Below, piece after piece: positions 56,475 to 64,000 of a stretch of 64,000 bases of DNA (position 1 is the first letter of the stretch; every line of letters begins with the position of its first letter). Made by a program: the position numbers and the translations under genes. Source of the stretch: an uncultured Lachnospiraceae bacterium (lineage in GTDB: Bacteria; Bacillota; Clostridia; Lachnospirales; Lachnospiraceae); the NCBI GenBank assembly GCA_946558465.1, contig CAMNTM010000005.1:62001-126000 (forward strand), given 5' to 3'. The notes beneath the pieces are model-generated. The model had not been told where the DNA came from and searched no databases. It was given only the letters and a program-made list of their open reading frames with translations.

Positions 56475-57197
56475 GTGAAAATTTTGATTAAAATTGCGAT
56501 TTGTGATGATGAAGAATATTACAGAAACAGGATAGGAAGGCTTTTGGATTCCTACATGCAGACACATGACCTGGATGGGGTGATGGATATATTTTCTTCC
56601 GGGAAGGAGTTTCTTAAAAAACGGGAAAATATTGTACGGTATGATGTGGTTTTTATGGATATCAATATGGACGAAATGGACGGTATGGAGACTGCAATGA
56701 AAATGCGGGAATATCATTCGGATACCTGTCTGGTATTTGTAACAGCATTTATTGACTATGCACTGGAAGGGTACAAGGCGGAGGCCGTGCGTTATATTAT
56801 GAAGGATTCTCTGGAGACCGCGCTGCCGGAATGCATGGATACAGTGCTTAAGAGGCTGAACATGAGAAGCATAATATTTACATTTATTGAAGGAAGAAGG
56901 AAGCTGTATACAGATAATATCCTTTATGTGGAAAGCAGCAGACATAAATCTATATTTACGTATCTGGCAGAAGAGACTGTGCAGTACCAGATGTATGAAA
57001 AGCTGGATGTGATAGAGAGAAGACTGGAAGGGTATGGGTTTCTGCGTATTCACAAAAGCTATCTGATGAATATGAAGCATATTCGTAAAATCAGCAATTA
57101 TGCCGTGGTGCTGGATTCGGGAGAGGAATTTCCGGTTCCAAGGCTTAAGTTTCGGGCGGTGAAGGAAGCCTTTACTGCATATAAGGGGGAGATGTAG
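56475..57197 (+). CDS. LytTR response regulator
   Basis: 240 residues from a GTG; a TTG at 56484 (giving MIKIAICDDE, the usual start) is better spaced from GGAG and may be the real start. Receiver domain with DDE (11-13), phosphorylated Asp62 in FMDINMDEMDG and TAFIDYALEGYKAEAVRYIMK. LytTR domain: ILYVESSRHKSIFTYLAEE, FLRIHKSYLMNMKHIRKI. Paired with the next gene, the GHKL kinase, in an AgrA/AgrC-like pair. Confidence 0.92.
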   Translation: MKILIKIAICDDEEYYRNRIGRLLDSYMQTHDLDGVMDIFSSGKEFLKKRENIVRYDVVFMDINMDEMDGMETAMKMREYHSDTCLVFVTAFIDYALEGYKAEAVRYIMKDSLETALPECMDTVLKRLNMRSIIFTFIEGRRKLYTDNILYVESSRHKSIFTYLAEETVQYQMYEKLDVIERRLEGYGFLRIHKSYLMNMKHIRKISNYAVVLDSGEEFPVPRLKFRAVKEAFTAYKGEM

Positions 57198-58499
57198 ATG
57201 GGGCTTATCTGGAAGTGTCTGATATTATCCTGGATTTTGGCTGTCAGCTGCAAGGTGTTTTTTGAGACGCTGTCAGAAAAAAGGCGTTGGAGGCATGCTT
57301 GGATTTCTTATACGATGATTCCGGTGTGGACAATCGGATTTCTGGTGATTGCATTTACCCGGATACCGGCGTATATTCTGCAGCCGGTTCGATTGATTGC
57401 GGTGGTCAGTGCCGGCGCCGGAATTTATTTTCCTGTGAAAGTAGTCAGAAATCTTGTGATGTCGGTGCTTTTTTCCGTATTTGTATGGATTAGCAGCCTG
57501 ATTGCAGCAATCGGACTTGCGTTTTTTTCATTTCCTTCAGAACTGACTGCTTCTCTGACGGAATGGCTGTCGGCGGGGCTGCTTTTGAGTGTGCTGTTGT
57601 TTTTACACCGCAGATATGGAGATATATGGAGGGAAGACGTATATATGCAGGAGAGTGCAGACTGGAAAGGGCTTTGGTTTTTTCCGCTTATCAGTCTGAT
57701 TTCGGTAGTGACCTTCTGCGCTGTAAGTTTTGACGGCAGATTTTTGAGTAAAACAGGAGTATATACGGCCTGTGCAGGCGTCCTTGCAGTCAATATGGCA
57801 GGACTTTATTTTATGGGAAATCTTTTGATTCAGAAAGCAAAGATTGAGAAGCTTAGATTGATGCAGGAGCGTACGCAGAACCAGATGCTGCTGTATGAAA
57901 GCGTGAAAAAAAGCAGCGAGAGTCAGAGACGTTTTATGCATGATTATAAAAATCAGCTGGCCTGTATACAGGGACTGCTTGCAGATAGAAAGGCGGAGGA
58001 AGCAGCGGCTTATATAGAAAAGCTTGGAATAAGTTTCAGAAAGCTCAGCGATTGTGTGAATACCAATCATGCGGTCGTCAATGTGGTGCTGAATCAGAAA
58101 TATGAATATGCGCGGGAAATGGGAGTTACCATGGTGTTTCAAGTAAACGATTTATCGCATCTTGTGATAAGTGAGGAGGACATTGTAACGATACTCGTAA
58201 ATTTGATTGATAATGCGGTTGAGGCCTGTAAAAAGATGGAAACAGGAAGGTTGATACAGCTTAAGATGATTCTGGAGAATGACCAGCTGGTATTATCCGT
58301 AAAAAATCCGGTGAGAGAACAGATAAAAATAAAGAATTATAGAATACTTTCGACAAAAAAAGATAAAAACAGGCATGGAATCGGCCTGTGTAATGTCCGT
58401 CTGGCCGTGGAAAGAAACGGCGGAACAAGCGCATTAAGGTGTCAGGACGGATGGTTTTATGTTTCGGTGGCAATACCGAACAGAAGAGCTGTTGTATAA
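57198..58499 (+). CDS. GHKL sensor histidine kinase (AgrC/VirS-like)
   Basis: 433 residues, immediately after the response regulator stop. Six or seven transmembrane helices occupy the first 210 residues, then a linker and the H-box SQRRFMHDYKNQLACIQGLL (His at about 247). The ATPase has LVNLIDNAVEACKKM (N-box), NPVRE and GIGLCNVRLAVERNGG (G-box). Such kinases often sense autoinducing peptides; no peptide gene is visible nearby. Confidence 0.92.
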   Translation: MGLIWKCLILSWILAVSCKVFFETLSEKRRWRHAWISYTMIPVWTIGFLVIAFTRIPAYILQPVRLIAVVSAGAGIYFPVKVVRNLVMSVLFSVFVWISSLIAAIGLAFFSFPSELTASLTEWLSAGLLLSVLLFLHRRYGDIWREDVYMQESADWKGLWFFPLISLISVVTFCAVSFDGRFLSKTGVYTACAGVLAVNMAGLYFMGNLLIQKAKIEKLRLMQERTQNQMLLYESVKKSSESQRRFMHDYKNQLACIQGLLADRKAEEAAAYIEKLGISFRKLSDCVNTNHAVVNVVLNQKYEYAREMGVTMVFQVNDLSHLVISEEDIVTILVNLIDNAVEACKKMETGRLIQLKMILENDQLVLSVKNPVREQIKIKNYRILSTKKDKNRHGIGLCNVRLAVERNGGTSALRCQDGWFYVSVAIPNRRAVV

Positions 58500-58625
58500 A
58501 GCGTTCTTTTTTTGCTGCCTGAGTGACGATTTATGCAGGGTATCTTGTCTTTGTGAAGTGTGTTCAGATAGAATGAAGGGGAATTTTGATTTTATTTATC
58601 GTTCATTTTGCAAGGAGGAGAAAAG

Positions 58626-59465
58626 ATGCGGAGAGAAGAAAGAAAAACAGGCAGGCTTCGAAGTGTTATCGTGCTGGCGGTGCTGCTTGGATGTATTACC
58701 GCGTGTGCGGGGAAGGAGAAGAGTGCCGGTGCCGGAACACCTGAGGAGGTGGTGAATACAGTGATGCAGTCGATCCGGGAGCTGGATTTGGATACGCTGA
58801 ACGCGGTGACAGACAACAGTACAGGAGTCATAAGAAACTGGCTTGGCTGGCCTGTCAGGAAGGAATATAAGGTATTCGGGGAGCTTTTGCAGTCAGAAAA
58901 TAAAAGGGACAGGCGATATAAAAGGAATTACAAAATTGCGAAAGCTGTTACAGAAAATTTGGAATGGAGGATTAAGGATATACGGGATCAAGAAAGACGG
59001 ACGGAGATTGATCTGTGTATTTCCAATGTTGATATGAGCGAGGCAGAGGGCCGCTATATGATTCGTGTAATGGAGGAGATGTTGGAAGATGAAGGCACGG
59101 GGCTTCATATGCTTGCAGGCAGTATATTTGATTTGACAAAGTGGGAAGCGGATGAACTTTGTCAATATATCAATGAAACAGAGGAAATTAGTACGATAGA
59201 GGTCACAGTTATAGTCAAAAGGGAGAAAGAGGGCTGGAGGCTTCATATAGACGATGCATTTGTGAATGCTTTTATGGGGAATATCAATTCTGAGGAGATA
59301 CCAGAGGAGCTGGAAATACAGTTGGAAGAATTGGAAGCTGAATATGAGCGGAGATTAAAGCAGTGGGAAGAGGATATTATGGAGGGAGCGCAGGACTGGG
59401 CGGACGAATGGATAAAAAGTATGAGTGGATTAAATCAAACAGGAAAACTATCGCAATTCAGGTGA
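58626..59465 (+). CDS. Lipoprotein of unknown function
   Basis: 279 residues from the ATG at 58626 after AAGGAGGAGAAAAG. Signal LRSVIVLAVLLGCITACAG, lipobox ITAC (Cys27). The rest is helical with many charged residues (EEVVNTVMQSIRELDLDTLNAVTDNS, then EEIPEELEIQLEELEAEYERRLKQWEEDI). The domain resembles NTF2-like/DUF5105-type lipoproteins, tentatively. The last 58 bp overlap the metalloprotease gene. Confidence 0.7.
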   Translation: MRREERKTGRLRSVIVLAVLLGCITACAGKEKSAGAGTPEEVVNTVMQSIRELDLDTLNAVTDNSTGVIRNWLGWPVRKEYKVFGELLQSENKRDRRYKRNYKIAKAVTENLEWRIKDIRDQERRTEIDLCISNVDMSEAEGRYMIRVMEEMLEDEGTGLHMLAGSIFDLTKWEADELCQYINETEEISTIEVTVIVKREKEGWRLHIDDAFVNAFMGNINSEEIPEELEIQLEELEAEYERRLKQWEEDIMEGAQDWADEWIKSMSGLNQTGKLSQFR

Positions 59466-59944
59466 AACAGGAGGGAAAGGTTGTCGTACGTTCTCCGTAT
59501 TTTGTTTCAAAAAAGCAGATAGAGCAGTTTCTTGAGGAGAAAAGGGCCTGGATTCATGCACAGCAGGAGAGATTTAAAAGCGTGCAGGAAAACCGCAGGG
59601 AAATTACAGGTGACATGAGGCTTGGAGGAATTCGTGCAGCGAAGAAGATGATCCCGGAACGGGTGAGATTCTATGCAGATATTATGGGTGTAACCTACGG
59701 AAGAATTTCGATTCGGGAACAGAAGACGAGATGGGGGAGCTGCAGCAGCAAAGGAAATCTGAACTTTAACTGGAAGCTTGTGCTGATGCCGGAGGGAGCG
59801 CTGGATTATGTGGTGGTACATGAACTGGCACACAGAAAGGAAATGAACCACTCGAAAGCGTTCTGGAAGATTGTGGAAGAGGTACTGCCGGACTACAGAG
59901 AAAGAAAAAAACTTCTCCGGCAAGGGGAGAAGCTTTATCAGTAA
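59408..59944 (+). CDS. YgjP-like metallopeptidase (M48/DUF45 type)
   Basis: 178 residues from the ATG at 59408; an upstream in-frame codon at 59363 would extend further into the preceding gene without a ribosome site. IKSNRKTIAIQVKQEGKVVVRSPYFVSKKQIEQFL, TRWGSCSSKGNLNFNWKLVLMP, then DYVVVHELAHRKEMNHSKAFW: zinc HELAH (138-142) and the third His148. This is the YgjP/SprT-like family of soluble zinc proteases. Role unknown. Confidence 0.9.
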   Translation: MDKKYEWIKSNRKTIAIQVKQEGKVVVRSPYFVSKKQIEQFLEEKRAWIHAQQERFKSVQENRREITGDMRLGGIRAAKKMIPERVRFYADIMGVTYGRISIREQKTRWGSCSSKGNLNFNWKLVLMPEGALDYVVVHELAHRKEMNHSKAFWKIVEEVLPDYRERKKLLRQGEKLYQ

Positions 59945-59945
59945 C

Positions 59946-61664
59946 TTAATGTAATAATTCCGGCATGGGATCGACACCGGCGATAAGCAGTGTTCCGATG
60001 ACAGCGGACACAATGGTACTATAGATTATGCAGGGAAGGATATTCGTACGGATAAGCCTGCCCTCATTTCCGTTTGTTCCGGTTGTTGCACACACCGACA
60101 CGATATTGTTTACGCAGATCATATTTCCGATGGCTCCACCGCAGTTTTGAAGAGCTGTGATAAGTACCGGCGGCAGGCCGACCATTGTAGCCGTCTCGAA
60201 CTGGAGAGGTGCGAACAGTGTATTGGATACGGTGCAGGAGCCGGATAGAAATGCACCCAGCACACCGATAAACGGTGCGATAAGAAAATATGCGCCTTTG
60301 AAAATATCAGCAAGTGCGCCTGCCATTACGTACAGCATGCTGCTGTTAGCGAAAGTGAATTCGTCTGAAAAACCGGCAGAATTGACTGCAGCGCCGATCT
60401 CTGCATTGGAGGTATAGCGATAAAGCTGAACCATTGCAACACCGAACAGGAGAGTCAAGGCAGCGCCGGATATCATCCTGACAGAATCCTTGACGGCGGC
60501 GGCAGTCTCAGATTTTGTCATCTTATGGATAAAGATTGTGGCCAATGCGGTTAAGGTAAAGGGTGCGATACCTGCATTCCACAAAAACTTGAAATCCCAG
60601 TCAATACCCTCAAAACCAAGAATACTTTTAATATGTATAATAAACGGATCATGGTTTAATATCGGCTTGATTTGAAAGAAAGCGACTCGTGATAATACCA
60701 GAAAGATGCTGATAAGGATATATGGAAGCCATGCCGTTACTGCTGCCATTTCTTTCTTTTTTACAGAAGCAGTTTTCTGAGTGGTCCTCCAGGATTTATT
60801 GTCCCATTGCGCGGCGTCGTCAAAGGTCCATACTTCCTTTGGTACAAGGAATCCTTTTTTTACTGTAAAAATCAGGATGGGCAGAGAGATAAGAAAAGCA
60901 GTCATGGAGGTGAGCTCTGCGCCGGTGAAAAATGCCGCTGTCAGATAAATCGTGCCAAGTACACACTCCGCAAACAAACAGAATGGAATGACTGCAAAAA
61001 CGTCCTTGAAGGATTTCTTTTTGCCGAATACTTTTACTAATACGGCAACGCCGGCAATGATAATAAAGAATCCTCCAATTATATGAGGAATGCAGCTCCA
61101 TCTTGTCAGCATAGTCAGAAATTTGTCTGGGCTGGCGCCGAGATTTACAACGGAGCTTTCCAATACCTGGGCAGCGGTCAGCGTCGGAACACCTACCGGT
61201 CCGGGGACAACAGGTGTAGAGTTGTAAATTAGACATACAGTGGCGGCGGCAAGCGGCGGGAATCCCAGACTTATAAGAATCGGGGCAGCAAGCGCGGCCG
61301 GGGTTCCGAATCCGGCCGTGCCTTCAATGAATCCGGCAAAAATATAACCAACCAGAACAGCCTGAATCCGGGCATCCTTTGTAATATCTGAAAAGATACT
61401 GTTAATAGAGGCCATTGCCCCGGATTGTTTTAGTATATTCATAAGAAGGATTGCCCCGAAAATGATACATAGAGTTTCAAAGGCACTTAAGAATCCGGAG
61501 ATTGTTCTGGCGCCTATCTCCCGGATGCTCATGTCCCAGAGACATCCGGATATCAGACAGGTCATCAGCCATGCAGCGGGAAGCGCATGTTTTGCCGGCC
61601 AATTAAAACCTGCCATCGTAACTACAATAAAAAGGATTGGTACAGCTGCAAGGAAAGCATACAT
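59946..61664 (-). CDS. L-lactate permease family transporter (LctP-like)
   Basis: 572 residues from the ATG at 61664, after TTAGGAGG; the longer frame from 61754 has no ribosome site. Twelve or more transmembrane helices. FAGFIEGTAGFGTPAALAAPILISLGFPPLAAATVCLIYNSTPVVPGPVGVPTLTA and LSGSCTVSNTLFAPLQFETA are LctP hallmarks. It imports lactate, glycolate or related hydroxy- or oxo-acids. It lies divergent from the TetR-GrdB-GrdE-like genes, so the transported acid may be the substrate or regulator of that locus. Confidence 0.92.
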   Translation of the reverse strand: MYAFLAAVPILFIVVTMAGFNWPAKHALPAAWLMTCLISGCLWDMSIREIGARTISGFLSAFETLCIIFGAILLMNILKQSGAMASINSIFSDITKDARIQAVLVGYIFAGFIEGTAGFGTPAALAAPILISLGFPPLAAATVCLIYNSTPVVPGPVGVPTLTAAQVLESSVVNLGASPDKFLTMLTRWSCIPHIIGGFFIIIAGVAVLVKVFGKKKSFKDVFAVIPFCLFAECVLGTIYLTAAFFTGAELTSMTAFLISLPILIFTVKKGFLVPKEVWTFDDAAQWDNKSWRTTQKTASVKKKEMAAVTAWLPYILISIFLVLSRVAFFQIKPILNHDPFIIHIKSILGFEGIDWDFKFLWNAGIAPFTLTALATIFIHKMTKSETAAAVKDSVRMISGAALTLLFGVAMVQLYRYTSNAEIGAAVNSAGFSDEFTFANSSMLYVMAGALADIFKGAYFLIAPFIGVLGAFLSGSCTVSNTLFAPLQFETATMVGLPPVLITALQNCGGAIGNMICVNNIVSVCATTGTNGNEGRLIRTNILPCIIYSTIVSAVIGTLLIAGVDPMPELLH

Positions 61665-62002
61665 AAAAATTCCTCCTAAACAAAGATTTAAAAAACGGCA
61701 GTAATAGTATGATTCAATACAAAGAAGTTTAGCAGGGAAGCTTTCCTTTTTCATTTGGCAGAAAATAAGTTACTACAAAATACAGACATGGATAAAGTTG
61801 TGTATGAAAAGGAGAGGTATAAAGGAGAAGCTGGGCAATATGAATGTGTTCAAATTTAGTACAGATTCTGCAAGTGTACAATGTGGAGAGCTTTTTTATT
61901 GAATATAGAAAATTCTTATAATATAATAAAATATATAGAAAAACAGGATAAAAATCAGATTTCCATAAAATAGTGAAAACTGTGGAGGGTAAGGAAGCGC
62001 AT
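61665..62002. other. Divergent intergenic region, LctP-like and TetR genes
   Basis: 338 bp without a gene. AT-rich near 61900-61960 (TATAATATAATAAAATATAT), where promoters in either direction could lie. I found no clear palindrome. An in-frame GTG at 61973 upstream of the TetR ATG lacks a ribosome site. Confidence 0.4.
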
Positions 62003-62638
62003 ATGTCAAATAACCGAATCACAAAAGAGGCGCTTGCGAATGCTTTGAAAAAGCTTTTAGAGCAGCAGCCGTTATCCAAGATTTCTGTAAAATATATTAC
62101 GGATTATTGTGATATAAGCAGGAATACATTTTATTATCATTTTAAGGACAAGTATGAGTTGATTAACTGGATTTTTCATACAGAAATGCTAGAAAATGTC
62201 AATACGTTCAATGACCCGTCAAAGCTTACAGAAAGCTTTGTGAAGGTATGCAGATGTCTGTATGCGAATCGGAGATTTTATCTGGCATGTTTTCAGTATA
62301 TAGGGCAGAATTCGCTGTTTGAGTATCTATATGATATCTATTATGAGCTGTGGAAGATTAACATTGATATGGGATATTCTAAATGCGGATTTAAGCTGTC
62401 GGAGAGTGAATTAAGCCTTATGGCAAAGCTGAAGGCGCATGCGCTTGTCGGTATTATCAGAGATTGGGTAAATGAAGGGATGAGAGATAACTATATGAAG
62501 TATTTTGAACAGATTCGGGAGATTTTGGATTCAGAAGCGTCAGGATATTCTTTATTATCAAACCAGAGGATGATGGAGCACAGAACACAAAATTTTGATA
62601 AGAATCCGGTTAGAAAGAAGAATTTAAAAGTATGTTAA
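62003..62638 (+). CDS. TetR family regulator (DhaS-like, TetR_C_8)
   Basis: 211 residues from the ATG at 62003. RITKEALANALKKLLEQQPLSKISVKYITDYCDISRNTFYYHFKDKYELINWIF is the DNA-binding part with the FYYHFKDKYEL turn typical of the DhaS-like group, whose C-terminal domain follows. It overlaps the GrdB-like gene by 7 bp (ATGTTAA), so regulator and reductase subunit are co-translated. It is likely the switch for the local reductase and the LctP-like permease. Confidence 0.9.
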   Translation: MSNNRITKEALANALKKLLEQQPLSKISVKYITDYCDISRNTFYYHFKDKYELINWIFHTEMLENVNTFNDPSKLTESFVKVCRCLYANRRFYLACFQYIGQNSLFEYLYDIYYELWKINIDMGYSKCGFKLSESELSLMAKLKAHALVGIIRDWVNEGMRDNYMKYFEQIREILDSEASGYSLLSNQRMMEHRTQNFDKNPVRKKNLKVC

Positions 62639-63459
62639 ATCAGACAGATTACATATATTCTAATCCGGATAGTAAAAGACAGGGAGAAGGAAAGTTAATT
62701 CCATTTATCAATTATCAGAAGCCTGCGCCCCAGAGATGCCTGGATATGCTTCTGGCAAAATATCAGGGCATGCATTATCAGAGCGAGGTGATTATGGAGA
62801 CGCAGCGTGCAGTGAGTGTTCCGCGCCTTAGATGCAGATCTGAGGAGACAGTGCTGCTTTTGATTACAGACGGCGGTTTAGTGCCTAAAGGTAATCCGGA
62901 CCGTATTCCGTCAACGAACGCCGGATGCTTTGGAATATATGATATAAAAGGAAAAAAAGAATTAAAAAGGGAAGAATACGAGGTTTGTCATCAAGGCTAT
63001 GACAATCGCTATGTGGAAGAAAATCCGAATCGTCTGGTTCCGGTGGATGCACTGCGTGAGCTGGAAAAAAAAGGGAAAATCGGAAAGCTGTATGATTGCT
63101 TTATCTCGACGACGGGAGTGATGACATCCTCTGAACAAAGTGTCCGGATGGGGAAAAAAATTGCCGCTTATGTGGAAAAGAGCCCGGTGGATGCAGTGAT
63201 GATTACATCTGCGTGCGGAACCAGCACCAGGTGCGGTGCATGTATAGGAAAGGAATTAGAGCTAAGAGGAATTCCAGTAGTACAGGTGACAAATCTGACG
63301 CAGATTGCGGTCGATACAGGTGTCAGACGGGTGATAAAAGGCGATAACATTTGTTATCCATTTGGGAATCCTTCTTTGACGGCAGAGGGAGAATATCTGC
63401 ATCGTGTAAGGCTTTCGGAAAAAGCGGTACAGCTTTTACAGGAACATCTGAATCAATGA
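62632..63459 (+). CDS. Short GrdB/PrdB-like reductase subunit with Cys in place of Sec
   Basis: 275 residues against about 435 for GrdB. It aligns with the C-terminal half: LLLITDGGLVPKGNPDRIPSTNAGCFGIYD, NRLVPVDALRELEKKGKIGKLYDCFISTTGV, then ITSACGTSTRCGACIGKELELRGIPVVQVTN. The Sec position is Cys195, and the second Cys of UxxCxxC is Ser. The lost N-terminal half matches the size of PrdB (D-proline reductase), but the motifs are nearer GrdB. The next gene is GrdE-like, so a two-part reductase of unknown substrate is likely. Confidence 0.85.
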   Translation: MLNQTDYIYSNPDSKRQGEGKLIPFINYQKPAPQRCLDMLLAKYQGMHYQSEVIMETQRAVSVPRLRCRSEETVLLLITDGGLVPKGNPDRIPSTNAGCFGIYDIKGKKELKREEYEVCHQGYDNRYVEENPNRLVPVDALRELEKKGKIGKLYDCFISTTGVMTSSEQSVRMGKKIAAYVEKSPVDAVMITSACGTSTRCGACIGKELELRGIPVVQVTNLTQIAVDTGVRRVIKGDNICYPFGNPSLTAEGEYLHRVRLSEKAVQLLQEHLNQ

Positions 63460-63464
63460 CAGGG

Positions 63465-63499
63465 AAGTACAAAGAAAACAATATATCTTTGTACTTTTT
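63465..63499 (+). terminator. Terminator after the short GrdB-like gene
   Basis: AAGTACAAAG (63465-63474), loop of 12, CTTTGTACTT (63487-63496), then TTT. A terminator between the GrdB-like and GrdE-like genes suggests the second has its own promoter or is expressed at another level. Confidence 0.75.
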
Positions 63500-63689
63500 G
63501 TTTCTTTTGGCAGTGTTTGGAATTGAGGGGTAAAGGGGCAGACAATCCCGGAAATTGTGCACATACAATATGTGTAAAGGATTTAAACAGATGATTTTAT
63601 TTGTGTGTTGTAACAGATACCGGTAAAAAAGTAAAATATATTGCAGATATATCCGAAACAATATTCCAAAGCAGGAAGGAGGAAAGGAT

Positions 63690-64000
63690 ATGAGTAAAAA
63701 ATTACAAATAGATTATATCCGTGTGAAGAAGGTGCAGTTCGGAGCGGCCGCCAGTTTAATAGACGGGGTGCTGACAGTTAATAAAGAGGAGTTAATGGAT
63801 ATGGCAAAGAGCGAGATGTTTGGAAGCCTTGATATCAAGCTTGCCGTTCCTGGTGAGAGCTGCCGTATTCTGGGCATTCATGACGTTATGCAGCCGCGCT
63901 GTAAGGCGGATGCACCGGAAACCTCTTATCCGGGAATCTGGGGGAAGCTTGCTCCTATGGGCGAGGGACGGACAGTCGCTCTGAAAGGTGTTGTTGTATC
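63690..64000 (+). CDS. GrdE-like reductase component B proprotein, 3' truncated by window
   Basis: The first 103 codons are present, ATG after AAGGAGGAAAGGAT. KLQIDYIRVKKVQFGAAASLIDGVLTVNKEELMDMA, LDIKLAVPGESCRILGIHDVMQPRCKADAPETSYPGIWGK follow the N-terminal plan of the GrdE-type protein at 1640 but are clearly diverged. In this locus the order is GrdB-like first, then GrdE-like, the reverse of 1640-4286. The rest lies outside the window. Confidence 0.85.
   Translation, partial: MSKKLQIDYIRVKKVQFGAAASLIDGVLTVNKEELMDMAKSEMFGSLDIKLAVPGESCRILGIHDVMQPRCKADAPETSYPGIWGKLAPMGEGRTVALKGVVV

Noticed and set aside
59946-61754. Longer LctP-like protein starting at 61754
   Set aside because: The added 30 residues have no ribosome site, whereas AGGAGG precedes the ATG at 61664.
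63690-64000. PrdA (D-proline reductase proprotein)
   Set aside because: The visible N-terminus follows the GrdE plan (DGVLTVNKEEL, VPGESxRI) rather than PrdA, though the cut at the window end leaves room for doubt.
1-64000. CRISPR arrays, tRNA or rRNA genes, insertion sequences
   Set aside because: No regularly spaced repeats, cloverleaf-like tRNA sequences, rRNA sequence or transposase genes were recognised on either strand by eye; short tRNA genes could be missed without a covariance search.

Overview
The window looks like part of a chromosome of an anaerobic gut Firmicute, most likely Clostridia of the Lachnospiraceae type. The grounds are AGGAGG-type ribosome sites, a glycine-reductase-family gene pair that includes a UGA-encoded selenocysteine, a YjfB-like small protein, LytTR/DUF3021 regulators and a PBSX/SPP1-like siphoprophage. 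No rRNA, tRNA, IS element or CRISPR array was found.

Layout. (1) 1-4606, host: the 3' part of a C45-type amide hydrolase, a TetR regulator, and a divergent GrdE-like / GrdB-like pair (glycine/sarcosine/betaine reductase component B). GrdB is read through an in-frame UGA at 4023 that is followed by a SECIS-like hairpin. (2) 4655-5450 and 43766-44034 are the C- and N-terminal parts of one NMT1/SsuA-type substrate-binding lipoprotein gene. It is cut in two by (3) a complete prophage of about 38.3 kb (5442-43774). The 9-bp core GCTCCAAAT is present at both ends, and deleting one core plus the prophage restores the reading frame exactly.

The prophage runs: large serine integrase; Uma2-type nuclease; a HicAB module; an S24-type repressor and a Cro-like protein facing each other across shared operators; a cassette region (10098-12490) in which small rightward genes alternate with leftward genes that each have a promoter and a 5' stem of the same layout; recombination and replication genes (YqaJ exonuclease, DUF1351, RecT, RusA, DUF4373); a late regulator; a second HicAB; packaging and head genes (terminases, portal, MuF/minor capsid protein with a toxin-like tail and a possible immunity protein, scaffold, capsid); tail genes (completion proteins, tube, chaperones, tape measure, Dit, Gp37-like, fibre); lysis genes; and an Xre-ImmA pair plus two tiny genes next to attR. 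The tail-fibre gene (37439-38281) ends in a segment bounded by 15-bp inverted repeats (37956-37970 and 38389-38403). On the opposite strand the segment carries a second C-terminus that would join in frame after inversion, which points to a phase-variable receptor-binding protein.

(4) 44097-64000, host: an Xre regulator between two REP-like palindromes, an Fe-S aldo/keto reductase, a secreted GH5 glycosidase, a TetR-MFS efflux pair, an ATPase, an HD phosphohydrolase, peptide deformylase, YjfB, a radical SAM protein, a LytTR-DUF3021-ABC operon facing a LytTR/GHKL two-component system, a lipoprotein, a YgjP-like metalloprotease and an LctP-type permease. The last part is a second reductase-family locus: a TetR regulator, a short GrdB-like protein with Cys in place of Sec, and a GrdE-like gene cut by the window end. 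GrdA, GrdC and GrdD are not in the window, so the substrates of both reductase loci are open.
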